DNA from: Tubulanus polymorphus
Lineage: Eukaryota > Nemertea > Palaeonemertea > Tubulaniformes > Tubulanidae
Direction: 5' to 3'
Assembly (NCBI RefSeq): GCF_964204645.1
Contig: NC_134028.1
Span: forward strand, 17,227,263 to 17,291,262
DNA: 64,000 nucleotides
How positions within the stretch are numbered: the first letter of the stretch is position 1; the number at the start of each line of letters is the position of its first letter. This document shows positions 1-9,531 of this stretch, piece by piece. The notes below the pieces were generated by a model. The model saw only the letters and a list, made by a program, of their open reading frames with translations. It was not told the origin of the DNA and did not search any database. Position numbers and translations under genes: made by a program.

Positions 1-495
1 ATTGATGTTTTACCAAAATTGATAGAAGGTTATGATAATTCCTATCATTCTTCTATTGGAATGAAGCCTATTGATGCTAGAAAACCTGAAAATGCTGAAA
101 TTGTTTGCAATAATTTATATGGGGCATTTCTTATAGATGATTTTGGTGAACCTAAATTTAAAGTTGGTCAAAATGTAAGAATTTCTAAATATAAAAAGAT
201 ATTTGACAAAGGATACGATCGTTATTTTACTAGAGAAATATATAAAATAAAAAAGGTAATAACAACAAAACCATATGTCTATAAATTAGAAGATTTAAAT
301 GGTGAAGAAGTTGATGGGTATTCTTATGAAGAAGAATTAAGTTTAACTACTGAAAATTTAGAACAAGAATATAAAATTGAAAAAGTATTAAAAATAAAAA
401 CTATTAAAAGAAAAAAATATTCTATATTAAAATGGGTTGGATGGCCAGATAAATTTAATGAACGGATATTATCAAGTAAAATTAAAAATATATAA
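1..495 (+). CDS. Polinton-like integrase, C-terminal part (cut by window edge)
   Basis: The frame is open from base 1, so the start lies outside the window. It matches the C-terminal half of the integrase at 6803-5677 residue for residue over long stretches (YNSSYHSS-like segment, KFKVGQNVRISKYKK). The last 45 residues form a chromodomain (EYKIEKVL, then KWVGWP, then ILSSKIKNI). The DDE catalytic core is not in the window. Integrases of this type insert the element into chromosomes, and the chromodomain probably guides it to chromatin. One deviation is visible: NERILSS where the other copies have NEWILSS, replacing a chromodomain tryptophan. The stop codon abuts the ATPase start. Confidence 0.9.
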   Translation: MDVLPKLIEGYDNSYHSSIGMKPIDARKPENAEIVCNNLYGAFLIDDFGEPKFKVGQNVRISKYKKIFDKGYDRYFTREIYKIKKVITTKPYVYKLEDLNGEEVDGYSYEEELSLTTENLEQEYKIEKVLKIKTIKRKKYSILKWVGWPDKFNERILSSKIKNI

Positions 496-1101
496 ATGAA
501 TAAGGAATTATTTATATTTGAGCCTCATAATATGTTAATTTCTGGCGTAACAAATTGTGGAAAAACTTATTTTATACTAAATTTATTAGAAACTATTTAT
601 AAAAACTATTGTGATAATATAGTATTGTTTTGTCCAACATATGAATTTAATCAAACTTATGATAGAAATATTACTAGAAATAATAAATTTATTATATTTA
701 ATCCTAAAACAGTAAAAGCAAATTTAGATAATTGTATAAAAATAGCAATTGATATTTATAAAGGATCAAATACATTATTCATTATAGATGATTGCGCAAA
801 TTTACATGATTCAAAAGTGAGAGAAAGTGAGTTATGTTATCTAGCTTTCTCTGGAAAACATTTTGGGATAACAACATGGGTTTTGAATCAAAAATATAAT
901 TCAATTAAAGATTTTAGAGAAAACATTAGATTTTTAGTTTTATTCTACAATAAAGATAGAAAATCGATGAAAAATGCACTTGAGGAAAATGATATTATTC
1001 CACATGATTTACATAATGAATATATGGATAAATTGAAAAATAATAAAAGATCAAAATTTTTATTTCGATTACAGCACCCATTTAAATATGATTTTATTTA
1101 A
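496..1101 (+). CDS. Polinton packaging-type ATPase (FtsK/HerA-A32-like), intact frame
   Basis: A 201-residue P-loop ATPase. Walker A is GVTNCGKT (residues 17-24), Walker B is LFIIDDCA with the two aspartates near 98-99, and a TTWxLNQ segment follows near 130, as in the A32-like genome-packaging ATPases of Polintons and large DNA viruses. It starts directly at the integrase stop (ATATAAATGAAT), so the two genes are contiguous. This is the only ATPase copy of family A that is complete; the copy at 5676-5337 has lost its middle. Expected role: pumping the element's DNA into a capsid. Lengths of about 200 residues are normal for this family. Confidence 0.9.
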   Translation: MNKELFIFEPHNMLISGVTNCGKTYFILNLLETIYKNYCDNIVLFCPTYEFNQTYDRNITRNNKFIIFNPKTVKANLDNCIKIAIDIYKGSNTLFIIDDCANLHDSKVRESELCYLAFSGKHFGITTWVLNQKYNSIKDFRENIRFLVLFYNKDRKSMKNALEENDIIPHDLHNEYMDKLKNNKRSKFLFRLQHPFKYDFI

Positions 1102-1312
1102 ATTCAACTAGCTTGTTAATCTAGTATATTTTTAGTTACATTCTAGTTGAATTCTAGTTGTTAGTAGTTGAAACAAAAATCAAATAAAATTCAACAAGAA
1201 AAATAACATAAAAACAACAATATTTCAACTAGCTTGTTAATCTAGTTGAATTCTAGTTACATTCTAGTTGAATTCTAGTTGCAACAACACAACTAATTTG
1301 TTTGTTATATAA
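1102..1312. repeat. AT-rich spacer with repeated CTAGTTGAATTCTAGTT words
   Basis: This gene-free spacer holds two imperfect direct copies (about 1101-1160 and 1225-1285) of a segment built from the words AACTAGCTTGTTAATCTAG, TTCTAGTTACATTCTAG and TTGAATTCTAGTT. The same spacer occurs inverted at 5129-5336 between the corresponding genes of Polinton A, so it belongs to the element. It separates the integrase-ATPase pair from the two small genes downstream. It could be a promoter or a terminator region; nothing decides between them. Confidence 0.6.
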
Positions 1313-1903
1313 ATGGGAGGTGAAAAGAAAATAAAATCTAAAAATAGTGATGTTCCAATTGAAAAAACTTTAGATGATTTAGGAATAACAGAAACAAAAT
1401 TAACTCCAGATAATGGTGCTTTAAATAATGTTACAACAAATAATAATTATGAATATTATCTTTATTGCAAACATCAATTAGAAATATTAATAGCATCTGG
1501 GAAATGTAAAAATTTTATTGGTAAAAATTTAACTTATGATGAATTAGATACAATGAAATCAGATGAAATTATTAGATTATTTAAGATTTATGAAACTGCG
1601 AGAACAGCTAGAATTAATGACGCGATATCAGAAAATGTAGCAAAAGGTTATAGTAAATTATGCAAATATATACTACCAATTGAAGATGAAAATAGATTAT
1701 ATTCCGATTTAAAAAATGATTATTTAGTTATGACTAAATTAAATAAATGGATTGGATATTTATCATTTCAATTAGGTGGATTTATGACATTATTATCAAC
1801 TGGAGTTATAACATTTTCAAATATTGAAAGTAAAAATTTTTCTATAATAAATGAGCAAGGTGGAAGAAGTGAAGAAAGAACCGAGAACTCCGAAACAAAT
1901 TGA
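1313..1903 (+). CDS. Conserved Polinton protein 'PA' with C-terminal membrane segment
   Basis: A 196-residue protein found three times in the window (here, 5128-4609 and 45964-46566). Conserved blocks: IEKTLDDLGI near residue 17, YEYYLYCKHxL near 46, LTYxELDxMK near 73, YSDLKNDYLVM near 135, then a hydrophobic segment (FQLGGFMTLLSTGVITFSNI) near 150-170. The blocks resemble, from memory, proteins encoded by Mavericks of cnidarians and other invertebrates; no function is known to me. The start is preceded by TATATAAATGG, the start context shared by most genes of these elements. The 3' end overlaps the next small gene in another frame, suggesting translational coupling or compact packing. Confidence 0.75.
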   Translation: MGGEKKIKSKNSDVPIEKTLDDLGITETKLTPDNGALNNVTTNNNYEYYLYCKHQLEILIASGKCKNFIGKNLTYDELDTMKSDEIIRLFKIYETARTARINDAISENVAKGYSKLCKYILPIEDENRLYSDLKNDYLVMTKLNKWIGYLSFQLGGFMTLLSTGVITFSNIESKNFSIINEQGGRSEERTENSETN

Positions 1904-2205
1904 CTGGTCTCGGCAATTAGGAATTAAATCACAAGAATATAAAAAAGCTGTAAAAGAAAAAATTAGTAATAAAAATGTTAATAAAAAATAGTGAAAATAT
2001 TGTTATTTCTACTGCATCTAATAATAGAATATTTGATAAATATCTATATTTTACAGCTGGATTTGTAATTGAATTCATTTTGATTGGGTGTAGTTGGTAT
2101 AAGAAATCAAATAAAATTTATGATATTAATAATTGTGAAACAACTGCTATTAAAAATGAAAATACTTCTGAAATTGCAAAAATTGACAATAAAAAAATGG
2201 ATTAA
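1851..2205 (+). pseudogene. Conserved Polinton small basic membrane protein 'PB', frameshifted
   Basis: The N-terminal half (1851-1991, ATG in AATAAATGAGC) encodes a lysine-rich stretch with PKQIxWSRQLG; the C-terminal half (1975-2205), in another frame, holds a hydrophobic membrane segment (YFTAGFVIEFILIGC) and a polar tail. The homologue at 46559-46927 has both halves in one frame, so this copy carries a frameshift near 1980. The order basic head, one membrane span, short tail suggests a small membrane-anchored virion or DNA-binding protein; this is inference. Confidence 0.65.
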
Positions 2206-2225
2206 TATTTTAGAAAAAGCAAAAA

Positions 2226-2818
2226 AAGGGACACTTGAAATTTTTTTAAGTCCAATATATTCGATTGCAATTTTTATAATCCCTGTTCGCAAATAATCCG
2301 TCGCTCTTGAAAGTCCTCGATTCAAATGTTTTGGTAAGTCTTTTTACGCCAGTGTACGAAGTTGAAAAGTAGTCCAATATTTCTTTGGTACTAGTATGTG
2401 TAGACACCAGTAATATTGTATCGCCAAGTGCAGGAATTACGATCTAGATTACCATGAAAAGGCATCCTCACTGCAAACATAAACCATGATAAGGTAGGTC
2501 CGAGTGATGGTCTTCCAAATCACTAAGCCAACGGTTCCATCTGGCAGTCCAGATTCGTTCCACATACCCTGAAAAATATAAACACAAAAAGGTGCGGGTG
2601 AACTGTTTCTAAATTATACATATATATATATATACTTACACTATTTACAACCACAACAGACAGAGGCCAGTGAATCAATAAACCATGGAAAGGTATGTTC
2701 ACCTAACCACCCAAGCTTATTGTGGGTCAAAAAGAGCAGGCAACCATGAAAGTGGGGAAAACCATAAACAGGCCATGATAAGGCGTTATCAGGTAACCCA
2801 GTTAGGCCTAGCCTGTCG
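2226..2818. other. Non-Polinton flank, no gene seen
   Basis: Similarity between the left Polinton fragment and Polinton A stops near 2225, where a new sequence starts. The fragment therefore ends here without a terminal repeat. The interval has normal base composition, a TA microsatellite near 2620-2635 and no convincing coding frame. Confidence 0.5.
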
Positions 2819-3660
2819 TTATTGCTTAATGGAAGAGATAACATGGCTGAGAACATGATCCATTGTGGGCTTCTGGTAGTGTACTCCCATGAAGTCAGAA
2901 TCCCTGTAATCCGGATGGTCGATCTGTGTGAATCCGGCGCGTTGAGCAAAAACGTTCACTCTGTCGATGTTGATAATGCAACGCCGGTTCTTCCGAATAC
3001 AGGGTGGCTTCGGAACCTCCAGATGGTAAAGGGGGATACCTGGATATCTGCCTTTCAGCTGGCCGTACAACCGGTTCAGGTCGTCCTCAATCGAGTCGGA
3101 GTTCCGCATGTGATTCAACCCATGGTTGAAAACAATGGCGGAGCAATCCATGTGGAAACTCGGAAGAGAATCCAGGAGCTCAGCCACTGTCTCACCAGAG
3201 TGACTCAGCGGAAAGACTGATTCGGACACTTTGTCTCGACTGAACATGGAATCAGCAAGCAAAACACTCTCTTTGGCTTTGGTTTTGGCTTCGGTATACT
3301 TGCCATCTTTGACTGGAGTTTTTGCAACTTGCGCTCTAACCCTAAGGTACTCCCGCCGGCATCTCCAACCAACTTCTTCAGCTCACCCCCTAAGGTAGCA
3401 AACTAACCATCGGTGAGGGGGTGAATTTCCTCCCCATTGCCATCTTCAACCCGGTGATCAATGCCGCTGTGACGATCGTGTTTGGGTTGTGCAAGTTTTC
3501 TCGAGCGGATATGATCAATTCCGACGCTGAGGGGCAAGCCGGTTGTTCCTTCTGCTAGAAATTTCGCACAAATTTCGCCACTTCCTTGGTCCGGATCTTC
3601 TTGAAATTTTGCGTTTTCTCGTCCAGACGAAAGCTGAAGAACATCCATTTTCTCTTGTAA
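2819..3660 (-). pseudogene. SGNH/GDSL-hydrolase-like exon, broken
   Basis: On the minus strand a TTTTTCAG acceptor-like site near 3661 precedes a coding stretch with a coiled-coil-like beginning (LRLQEKMDVLQL). An in-frame stop follows near 3403, then KLQKLQSKM and a KPKPKPK run, then, in another frame, the stretch from 3262 to 2819. That last part has the layout of an SGNH-type hydrolase: LLADSMFSR (a GDS-like block), FNHGLNHM (N block), and a final D-x4-H (DFMGVHYQ). Such domains occur in some retroelement and host proteins. At least one stop and one frameshift make it non-functional. The family call is tentative. Confidence 0.4.
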
Positions 3661-3766
3661 GCGCAGGGTCGAATTCAGCTGAAAAACATGAAATCGAGGA
3701 GAAACATGGTAAGTGATGGGCTAAGTAACAATCACATTAAACCGAGGAGGTAATGTCGGAAATGGT

Positions 3767-3914
3767 CAATCATGTCAACCATAGCGAGCATTTCCTAAGA
3801 TCTTGCAGTAGTTTGGCTAACTCGTGTGGGCTGATCTCTGGAGTGTTTTCAGGTTGTTCCTGTTTATCATTTTCCCGGATATTCATAACATTCACGGAAG
3901 AAAGTGGGGCAGAA
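3767..3914 (-). pseudogene. Ty3/gypsy-like pol fragment (protease-RT linker), left of Polinton A
   Basis: Read on the minus strand, the frame of 43719-43403 continues here if Polinton A (3921-43396) and one copy of its target duplication are removed. The continued frame includes SAPLSSVN and ISPHELAKLLQDLRK before a stop near 3768. Linkers of this kind (upstream of the reverse transcriptase, with an HExxKLLQDLR-like helix) are typical of Ty3/gypsy pol. No reverse transcriptase follows, so the retroelement is truncated here. Confidence 0.5.
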
Positions 3915-3920
3915 ACAACC
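3915..3920. repeat. Target site duplication of Polinton A, left copy
   Basis: ACAACC lies directly outside the AG of the left terminus and recurs at 43397-43402 directly outside the CT of the right terminus. A 6-bp duplication is the known hallmark of Polinton insertion. Confidence 0.75.
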
Positions 3921-4260
3921 AGGAATAGGAAATTGGGGGTTTCAGATAATGAGGTCGGAGGTCGAGCTCACTCAACCTCTCTCCCTATAGCATGAAAGCC
4001 TCAATTCCCTATTACTCTTAATAATTTCATATAAATGAACATTATTTACATGAATTTCATTCATTTAAAAATCATTTATATGTTAATTACAAAAGTGTGA
4101 GTAAAGTGTGAGAAATAATTCATATTTTAACAGATTTCGAATAAAAATATAAGTAAAAAAAATAGATTTTTAAACATAAAAGTGTGAGTAAAGTGTAAGT
4201 GAAATAACTCATTTCATACCAGAGAACGAGAGTACGAGACACCTCTCATCACTTTCATTT
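3921..4260. repeat. Left terminal repeat of Polinton A with terminal palindrome
   Basis: The outer 96 bp (3921-4016) fold back on themselves: AGGAATAGGAAATTGGGGG pairs with the inner end CCTCAATTCCCTATTACT around a GAGCTC centre. Inside follow AT-rich sequence, two AAGTGTGAG(T)AAAGTGT direct repeats (near 4095 and 4190) and a segment ending AGTACGAGACACC near 4243. The same order appears inverted in two pieces at 27029-27106 and 43155-43396. Confidence 0.8.
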
Positions 4261-4321
4261 CCCACATGGTGATATTCAATTAATTAAAATAAAATTATTT
4301 TTTTTGCTTTTTTCTTAAATA

Positions 4322-4661
4322 TTAATCCGTTTTTTTATTGTCAATTTTGGAATTTCAGAAGTATTTTCATTTTTGATAGCAGTTGTTTCAGAATTATTAA
4401 TATCACGAATTTTATTTGATTTCTTATACCAACTACACCCAATCAACATGAATACAATTACAAATCCAGCTGTAAAATATAGATATTTATCAAATATTCT
4501 ATTATTAGAAGGAGTAGAAATAACAATATTTTCAAAATTTTTTTACTTATTTTTTCTTTTACAGCTTTTTTATATTCTCGTGACTTCATTCCTAATTGCC
4601 GAGACCATTCAATTTGTTTCGGAGTTCTCGGTTTTTTCTTCACTTCTTCCACCTTGCTCAT
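4322..4661 (-). pseudogene. Polinton A protein PB, frameshifted
   Basis: Homologue of 1851-2205. The ATG (in AATAAATGAGC) opens a lysine-rich head with PKQIEWSRQLG. The frame then runs into a stop at 4458, while the membrane segment and tail continue in another frame to a stop at 4322. It overlaps the 3' end of PA (4609) in a different frame, as in the other copies. It is the last gene before the left terminal repeat. Confidence 0.6.
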
Positions 4662-5128
4662 TTATTATAGAAATATTTTTACTTTCAATATTTGAAAATG
4701 TTATAACTCCAGTTGATAATAATGTCATAAATCCACCTAATTGAAATGATGAATATCCAATCCATTTATTTAATTCAGTCATAACTAAATAATCATTTTT
4801 TAAATCGGCAATAATCGCATCATTAATTCTAGCTGTTCTCGCGGTTTCATAAATCTTAAATAATCTAATAATTTCATCTGATTTCATTGTATCTAATTCA
4901 TTATAAGTTAAATTTTTACCGATAAAATTTTTACATTTTCCAGATGCTATTAATATTTCTAATTGATGTTTGCAATAAAGATAATATTCATAATTATTAT
5001 TTGTTGTAACATTATTTAAAGCGCCATCATCTGGAGGTAATTTTGTTTCTGTTATTCCTAAATCATCTTAAGTTTTTTTCAATTGGAACATCACCATTTT
5101 TTGATTTTATTTTCTTTTCACCTCCCAT
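4609..5128 (-). pseudogene. Polinton A protein PA, frameshifted and internally deleted
   Basis: Homologue of 1313-1903, starting in the same TATATAAATGGGAGG context. A frameshift lies near 5065, within IEKxLDDLGI. Farther on, about 28 residues present in the other copies (between ARINDAI and DLKNDYLVM) are missing, leaving a joined frame from 4887 to 4609 that retains the C-terminal hydrophobic segment. Confidence 0.7.
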
Positions 5129-5336
5129 TTATATAACTAACAAATTAGTTGTGTTGTTGCAACTAGAATTCAACTAGAATGTAACTAGAATTCTACTAGA
5201 TTAACAAGCTAGTTGAAATATTGTTGTTTTTATTTATTTCTTTTTGAATTTTATTTGATTTTTGTTTCAACTACCAATAACTAGATTTCAACTAGAATGG
5301 AACTAGTATTCAACTAGATTAACAAGCCAGTTGAAT
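5129..5336. repeat. AT-rich CTAGTTGAA spacer, inverted copy
   Basis: Inverted counterpart of 1102-1312, between the ATPase and PA. It shows the same CTAGTT/AACTAG words in two blocks. Its conservation in both family A copies suggests a regulatory or termination role, but no specific signal can be named. Confidence 0.55.
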
Positions 5337-5676
5337 TTAGATAAATTCATATTTACATGAGTGTTGTAATCTAAATAGTAATTTTGATCGTTTATTATTT
5401 TTCAATTTATCCATATATTCATTATGTAAATCATGTGGAATAATATCATTTTCCTCAAGTGCATTTTTCATCGATTTCCTATCTTTATTGTAGAATAATA
5501 CTAAAAATCTTATATTCTCCCTAAAGTCTTTAACAATTATATTTTTGATTTAAACCCCATGTTGTTATTCCAAAAGTAGTTTCTAATAAATTTAATATAA
5601 AATAAGTTTTTCCACAGTTTGTTACGCCAGAAATTAACATATTATGAGGTTCAAATATAAATAATTCCTTATTCAT
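5337..5676 (-). pseudogene. Polinton A packaging ATPase, middle deleted
   Basis: The first 33 residues, including Walker A GVTNCGKT, are nearly identical to the intact copy at 496. The frame then jumps from LLETT to FGITTW: roughly 80 residues, including Walker B, are gone, and the frame is lost shortly afterwards (stop near 5548). The 3' part remains recognisable in other frames to a stop near 5337. A short repeat around ACTATTT/ACATTTT may have mediated the deletion. It cannot hydrolyse ATP. Confidence 0.85.
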
Positions 5677-6803
5677 TTATATATTTTTAATTTTACTTGA
5701 TAATATCCATTCATTAAATTCATCTGGCCACCCAACCCATTTTACTAAAGAATATTTTTTTCTTTTATTAGTTTTTGTTTTTAATACTTTTTCAATTTTA
5801 TATTCTTGTTCTAGATTTTCAGTAGTTAAACTCAATTCTTCTTCGTAAAAGTAGCCATCAACTTCTTCACCATCTAAATCTTCTAATTTATAGACATATG
5901 GTTTTGTTGTTATTACCTTTTTTATTTTATATATTTCCCTAGTAAAATTTCGATCGTATCCTTTATCAAATATCTTTTTGTACTTAGAAATTCTAACATT
6001 TTGACCAACTTTAAATTTAGGTTTACCAAAATCATCTACAAGAAATACCCCATACAAGTTATTCCAAACAATTTCAGCATTTTCAGGTTTTCTAGCATCA
6101 ATAGGCTTCATTCCAATAGAAGAATGATAAGAATTATTATAACCTTCTATCAATTTTGGTAAAACATCAATCCATTTAAAAGTATTATTTGCTGTAAAAT
6201 ATTTCCACATTCTTGTTCTTAATGTTCTATTAAATCGTTCAACAACTGCTGCTTTTTTATCCGATATTGTTGAAAAATATTTAATATTATAATAATCCAA
6301 GAGTTCACGAACAGATGAATTATCAAATTCTTTTCCATCATCAAATTGTATTTTTTCTGGTTTTAGTTTATCATCCGAAAGAAATTTTCTTAAAACATTT
6401 GATGTTTGTGCAGCATCTTTTCTGTAAAGTGGGAAGCTCCATACATAACGACTAAAAATATCAACTATGTTTAAGATCCACCAATAATCATCATTAACTT
6501 TCTTAACATTTTTCATATCAATTAAATCTCCTTGCCACTGTTGATCTACATAACTTACCATAGTTTTACGAGTTTTATATTTTCTAACAATAGTTTATGC
6601 GTTGTATATGTTGGTTGTTCTAACAAAAATTCATTTATATCTTTATATTTAACTAAATTTTGTGGGATTATCTTATCTAATTTATCTTGTTTTACTTGGC
6701 GCCATATATTTTTTACAGAAGAATAAGCAACCGAACTCTCAGCGTTGTAATATAGATTTCTTAAATATTGTTCTTTAGTATTAGGAGTTTTTTTACCACC
6801 CAT
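5677..6803 (-). pseudogene. Polinton A integrase (DDE, chromodomain), one frameshift
   Basis: Retrovirus-like integrase. The N-terminal part (6803-6555: KEQYLRNLYYNAESSVAYSS, PTYTTHKLL) is separated by one frameshift near 6590 from the core (6561-5677). In the core frame the catalytic residues are D12 (WQGDLIDM), D74 (IQFDDGKEF) and E108 (VVERFNRTLR), spacing 33 between the last two by my count. The C-terminal 45 residues are a chromodomain (EYKIEKVL, YSLVKWVGWP, NEWILSSKI). The start context is ATATATAAATGGG. The catalytic triad is intact, so only the frameshift disables it. It is followed directly by the ATPase. Confidence 0.9.
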
Positions 6804-6837
6804 TTATATATCGTTAATTTTAACTTAATATTTCTAA

Positions 6838-6903
6838 TATTGAATACTTTCTAATTGAGAATTCATAATATTTCTATCATTGAATACTTTCTAATTGAGA
6901 ATT
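6838..6903. repeat. Short tandem duplication at capsid-gene 3' end
   Basis: The segment TTGAATACTTTCTAATTGAG followed by AATT(C/T)A occurs twice in a row with about 40-45 bp spacing, spanning the stop codon of the capsid-like gene. It is absent from element B. Confidence 0.6.
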
Positions 6904-8076
6904 TACAACATTTATTTGCGCGTCAGATATAATATAAATGTGCATTTTGAAATTTTTGATTCCTTTTTTCTTTTTTCATGAATAATTGTATTCCATCTTT
7001 TGTATTTTGTAATTTTTTCCCAGAACCATGTAATAAATTATCTTCAGTTGTTTTAAAATCTATCCATAATGAATATTTATTATTACCGGTATAATAATCA
7101 ATTTGATTAATATTACAATTTTCAGATGATTTTACTTTTTCATTCATAAAATGTTTTCTAATTTCTGGCTATTGATCTATCATTCTCATTCCTTGACAAA
7201 ATATTTTATTTGCTATTCCTTCGATAGTTATTTCTACTTTTGTTATTTCAGGATTATAATAATTATCAACATTAATTGTGCCATCTGAATATGTTGCAAT
7301 AGTAAAAAATATTAATATACCTTTAATAGATCTTCTTGGGAAGTTAATATTCTCATTAATTATTTCATCATTTGCATTAATAGTTACAGTTTTAAATTTA
7401 TCAATATAATCATATCATAATGAAAATCCTCGATTGTATTGAGTTTTAATTGAGTTAGCAATATTTTCATCAGTTACTGTATCATATTCTAAACATATAT
7501 TCGATAATTTTTAACCCATATCTTTAAAATTGCTAGATAATACAATTTCATTTACAGGAGCAAATGTTATTTCGAATATAACATCTTCTTGAATTGCGTA
7601 TTTATATAAAGGTGCATTATTATTTATCAATTCAAAGTCTAATCGAATTTGATATTTGCTTCCATAAATCTTTTTTATCAAATAATCTACGTCATTAGTT
7701 ACTACTGCATTATTAGCTTCTGATCTTAATTTATTTTGGTTTTCTGATTGGATGCCTTAAAATATCATATTATTTCTATTTTCTTTTGTTAACCTGTTTC
7801 TGGACCAATCTTTATAGTTAATTTTTCAATCAAATATCTTCCAACATTATCAACAACATAATTATTATTATTACCGGTTACTTTTATATTAGCGGATAAA
7901 TAAATACTATTTGGAACATAAAAAGTCTTTTGTGTTAATCTAGGGATTCTAACATATAAAGTTTCATCGGGATTTATATTTGAAGGATTATGAGTAATTA
8001 TATGATGTGATCTTTCTGCTTTAATAGCATTAGATATTCTAGAATTCTTAGAAGGACTTACATAACTCCCACTCAT
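6877..8076 (-). pseudogene. Probable Polinton capsid (jelly-roll) protein, multiply broken
   Basis: The intact N-terminal stretch (8076-7789) has DETLYVRIPRL, FYVPNSIYLSANIKV, VGRYLIEKLTIKI. Later frames continue with blocks typical of the same family: a basic IRLDFELI segment, ITFAP, LEYDTVT, FPRRSIKGILIFF, VEITIEGIANKIFCQGM, LWIDFKTTEDNLLHGSG, LQNTKDGIQLF and a C-terminus near 6877. I recall proteins with this block order next to Maverick genes in cnidarians and other invertebrates. The beta-rich pattern and about 400-residue length fit a capsid jelly-roll protein, possibly the major capsid protein, but this is not proven. Stops and frameshifts lie near 7760, 7515, 7420, 7170 and 6930. Confidence 0.55.
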
Positions 8077-8095
8077 TTATTAAACAAAAAAATTA
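8074..8095 (-). promoter_or_regulatory. T-run plus TAAATG start element, capsid-like gene
   Basis: On the minus strand AATTTTTTTG is followed after a few bases by AATAAATG, whose ATG starts the capsid-like gene. The same arrangement precedes most other genes of both Polintons. Confidence 0.5.
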
Positions 8096-8096
8096 A

Positions 8097-9531
8097 TTAT
8101 TTATTTTTAATCATATTCACTAACCCAAAAATAATTGCACTTACAACTTTCATTAAAAATAAAATAATATGTTCAGCAGCAAAGTTAAGAATATTCCCAG
8201 CAGATTTCAATATAAAACCAACAATTGATGCAATAACTCCGGGTAAAGCTGCAGCAGATTTTTAGATTGTTCCGATAAATATTTTGCTTATTTTTTAAAC
8301 CATCCTTAACTTTATCTTGTATAGAATTATTATCATTTGATGGTTTATCCGGTTTATTTGGAGTAGGAGCAGATTTCAATGAACTTGTTATAGCTAAACC
8401 TATTGTTGTAAATACCATAGTTACAGCTGTTAGAATTGAATGAATTGTTATACCTTCTAATTTAAATAATAATCTTATTCTATCTTTTAATGATATTTCA
8501 GAATTTGGTTTTATCAACAAATCTTTAAAAATAACTTTTAATCTATTAATATTATAATCATATGATTTTAATCATAATTTAATTTCTTCTTTCTGAAATT
8601 CTATGTTATATTCTAAATGATCAATTTCTTTTTCTAAACGTAATTCTTTTTGCCTATATTCTATTTTATCAATTACTTGTCGTTCTAAATCAGACTTTAA
8701 TTGTTCTATTTCTTCATTTGCATTAGTTAATTCTTTTTCTAAAAATATAATTTTAATATCTCTTATACTTTTATTATGTGCAATTTTATCAGCTTCATTT
8801 CTTATTCTAATAATTTTTCTAATTGCTTCATCAGAAAATATATTTAAATCTTCTATTTCTTGATCTGTTGCATCAAGTAACCCATTTTGTAAAAGTTTTT
8901 CAGTTTGAACTTCGGTTGATTTAAGTTTACCAGTTTTAAATTTAATAACTTCTTTAGGAATTGTTTCTGGTTCTAAATTTTCATTAATTATCTTCAATAA
9001 ATCATCATTTCTTCGTTTAAATTCTATTCTATTTAGAGTTACCTCTTCTTCTGTAACATCAGTTATAACATCATTATTGATTTTCTTAATTCTAGATTGT
9101 TCTAATTTAATTAAAGTTGGTTTTGTTATTATTTTAACGAGACTTTTATTAGAAGATATCTTAAAATAATAGTCATCTTTCAAATGCCAATAATAATCGC
9201 CATTTAAATATTTCAAATCTTTTACTAAATAATTCATACCCTTTATTAGTTATATTGAAACCAGAATTTTTTAATATTGGTTTAAATTTTTCAGTTAACT
9301 CTTCATATTCTAATTCTTTTTTAATAAACCTGGATTTTCATTTTCAATATCCAATCTTGAACCTGCTTTATTAACATATTCAATAGTATCAGGTCTTGCT
9401 AAATTAGAATTATGTGCTGTTTCATTATCGTTACTAAAACTTGTTTCACTAATTTTAGGTTGTGAATCATCGCTTATATCAGAGGGGTCATCTAAAGTAT
9501 CCACGTCATCCAATGGAATATTTTCTGTCAT
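8097..9531 (-). pseudogene. Conserved Polinton coiled-coil/membrane protein, broken in several places
   Basis: Three consecutive pieces look like one long protein. 9531-9310: acidic N-terminus ending in ISETSFSNDN and a polar linker. 9237-8572: a KxxxLVKIITKPT region, then a long charged coiled coil. 8520-8097: SLKDRIRLLFKLEGITIHS, hydrophobic span 1 (ILTAVTMVFTTIGLAI), a polar linker, then after a frameshift near 8262 the block AAALPGVIASIVGFILKSAG and a final hydrophobic stretch. This order matches, from memory, a large Maverick-associated protein of marine invertebrates with a C-terminal membrane domain; its function is unknown to me. Lesions: frameshifts near 9320, 9235 and 8262 and a TGA at 8572. 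Confidence 0.55.

Noticed and set aside
2822-3220. A 132-codon plus-strand frame
   Set aside because: Shadow of the minus-strand SGNH-like frame, with no family-like blocks.
3753-3995. An 80-codon plus-strand frame
   Set aside because: It crosses the border of Polinton A and is antisense to the gypsy pol fragment.
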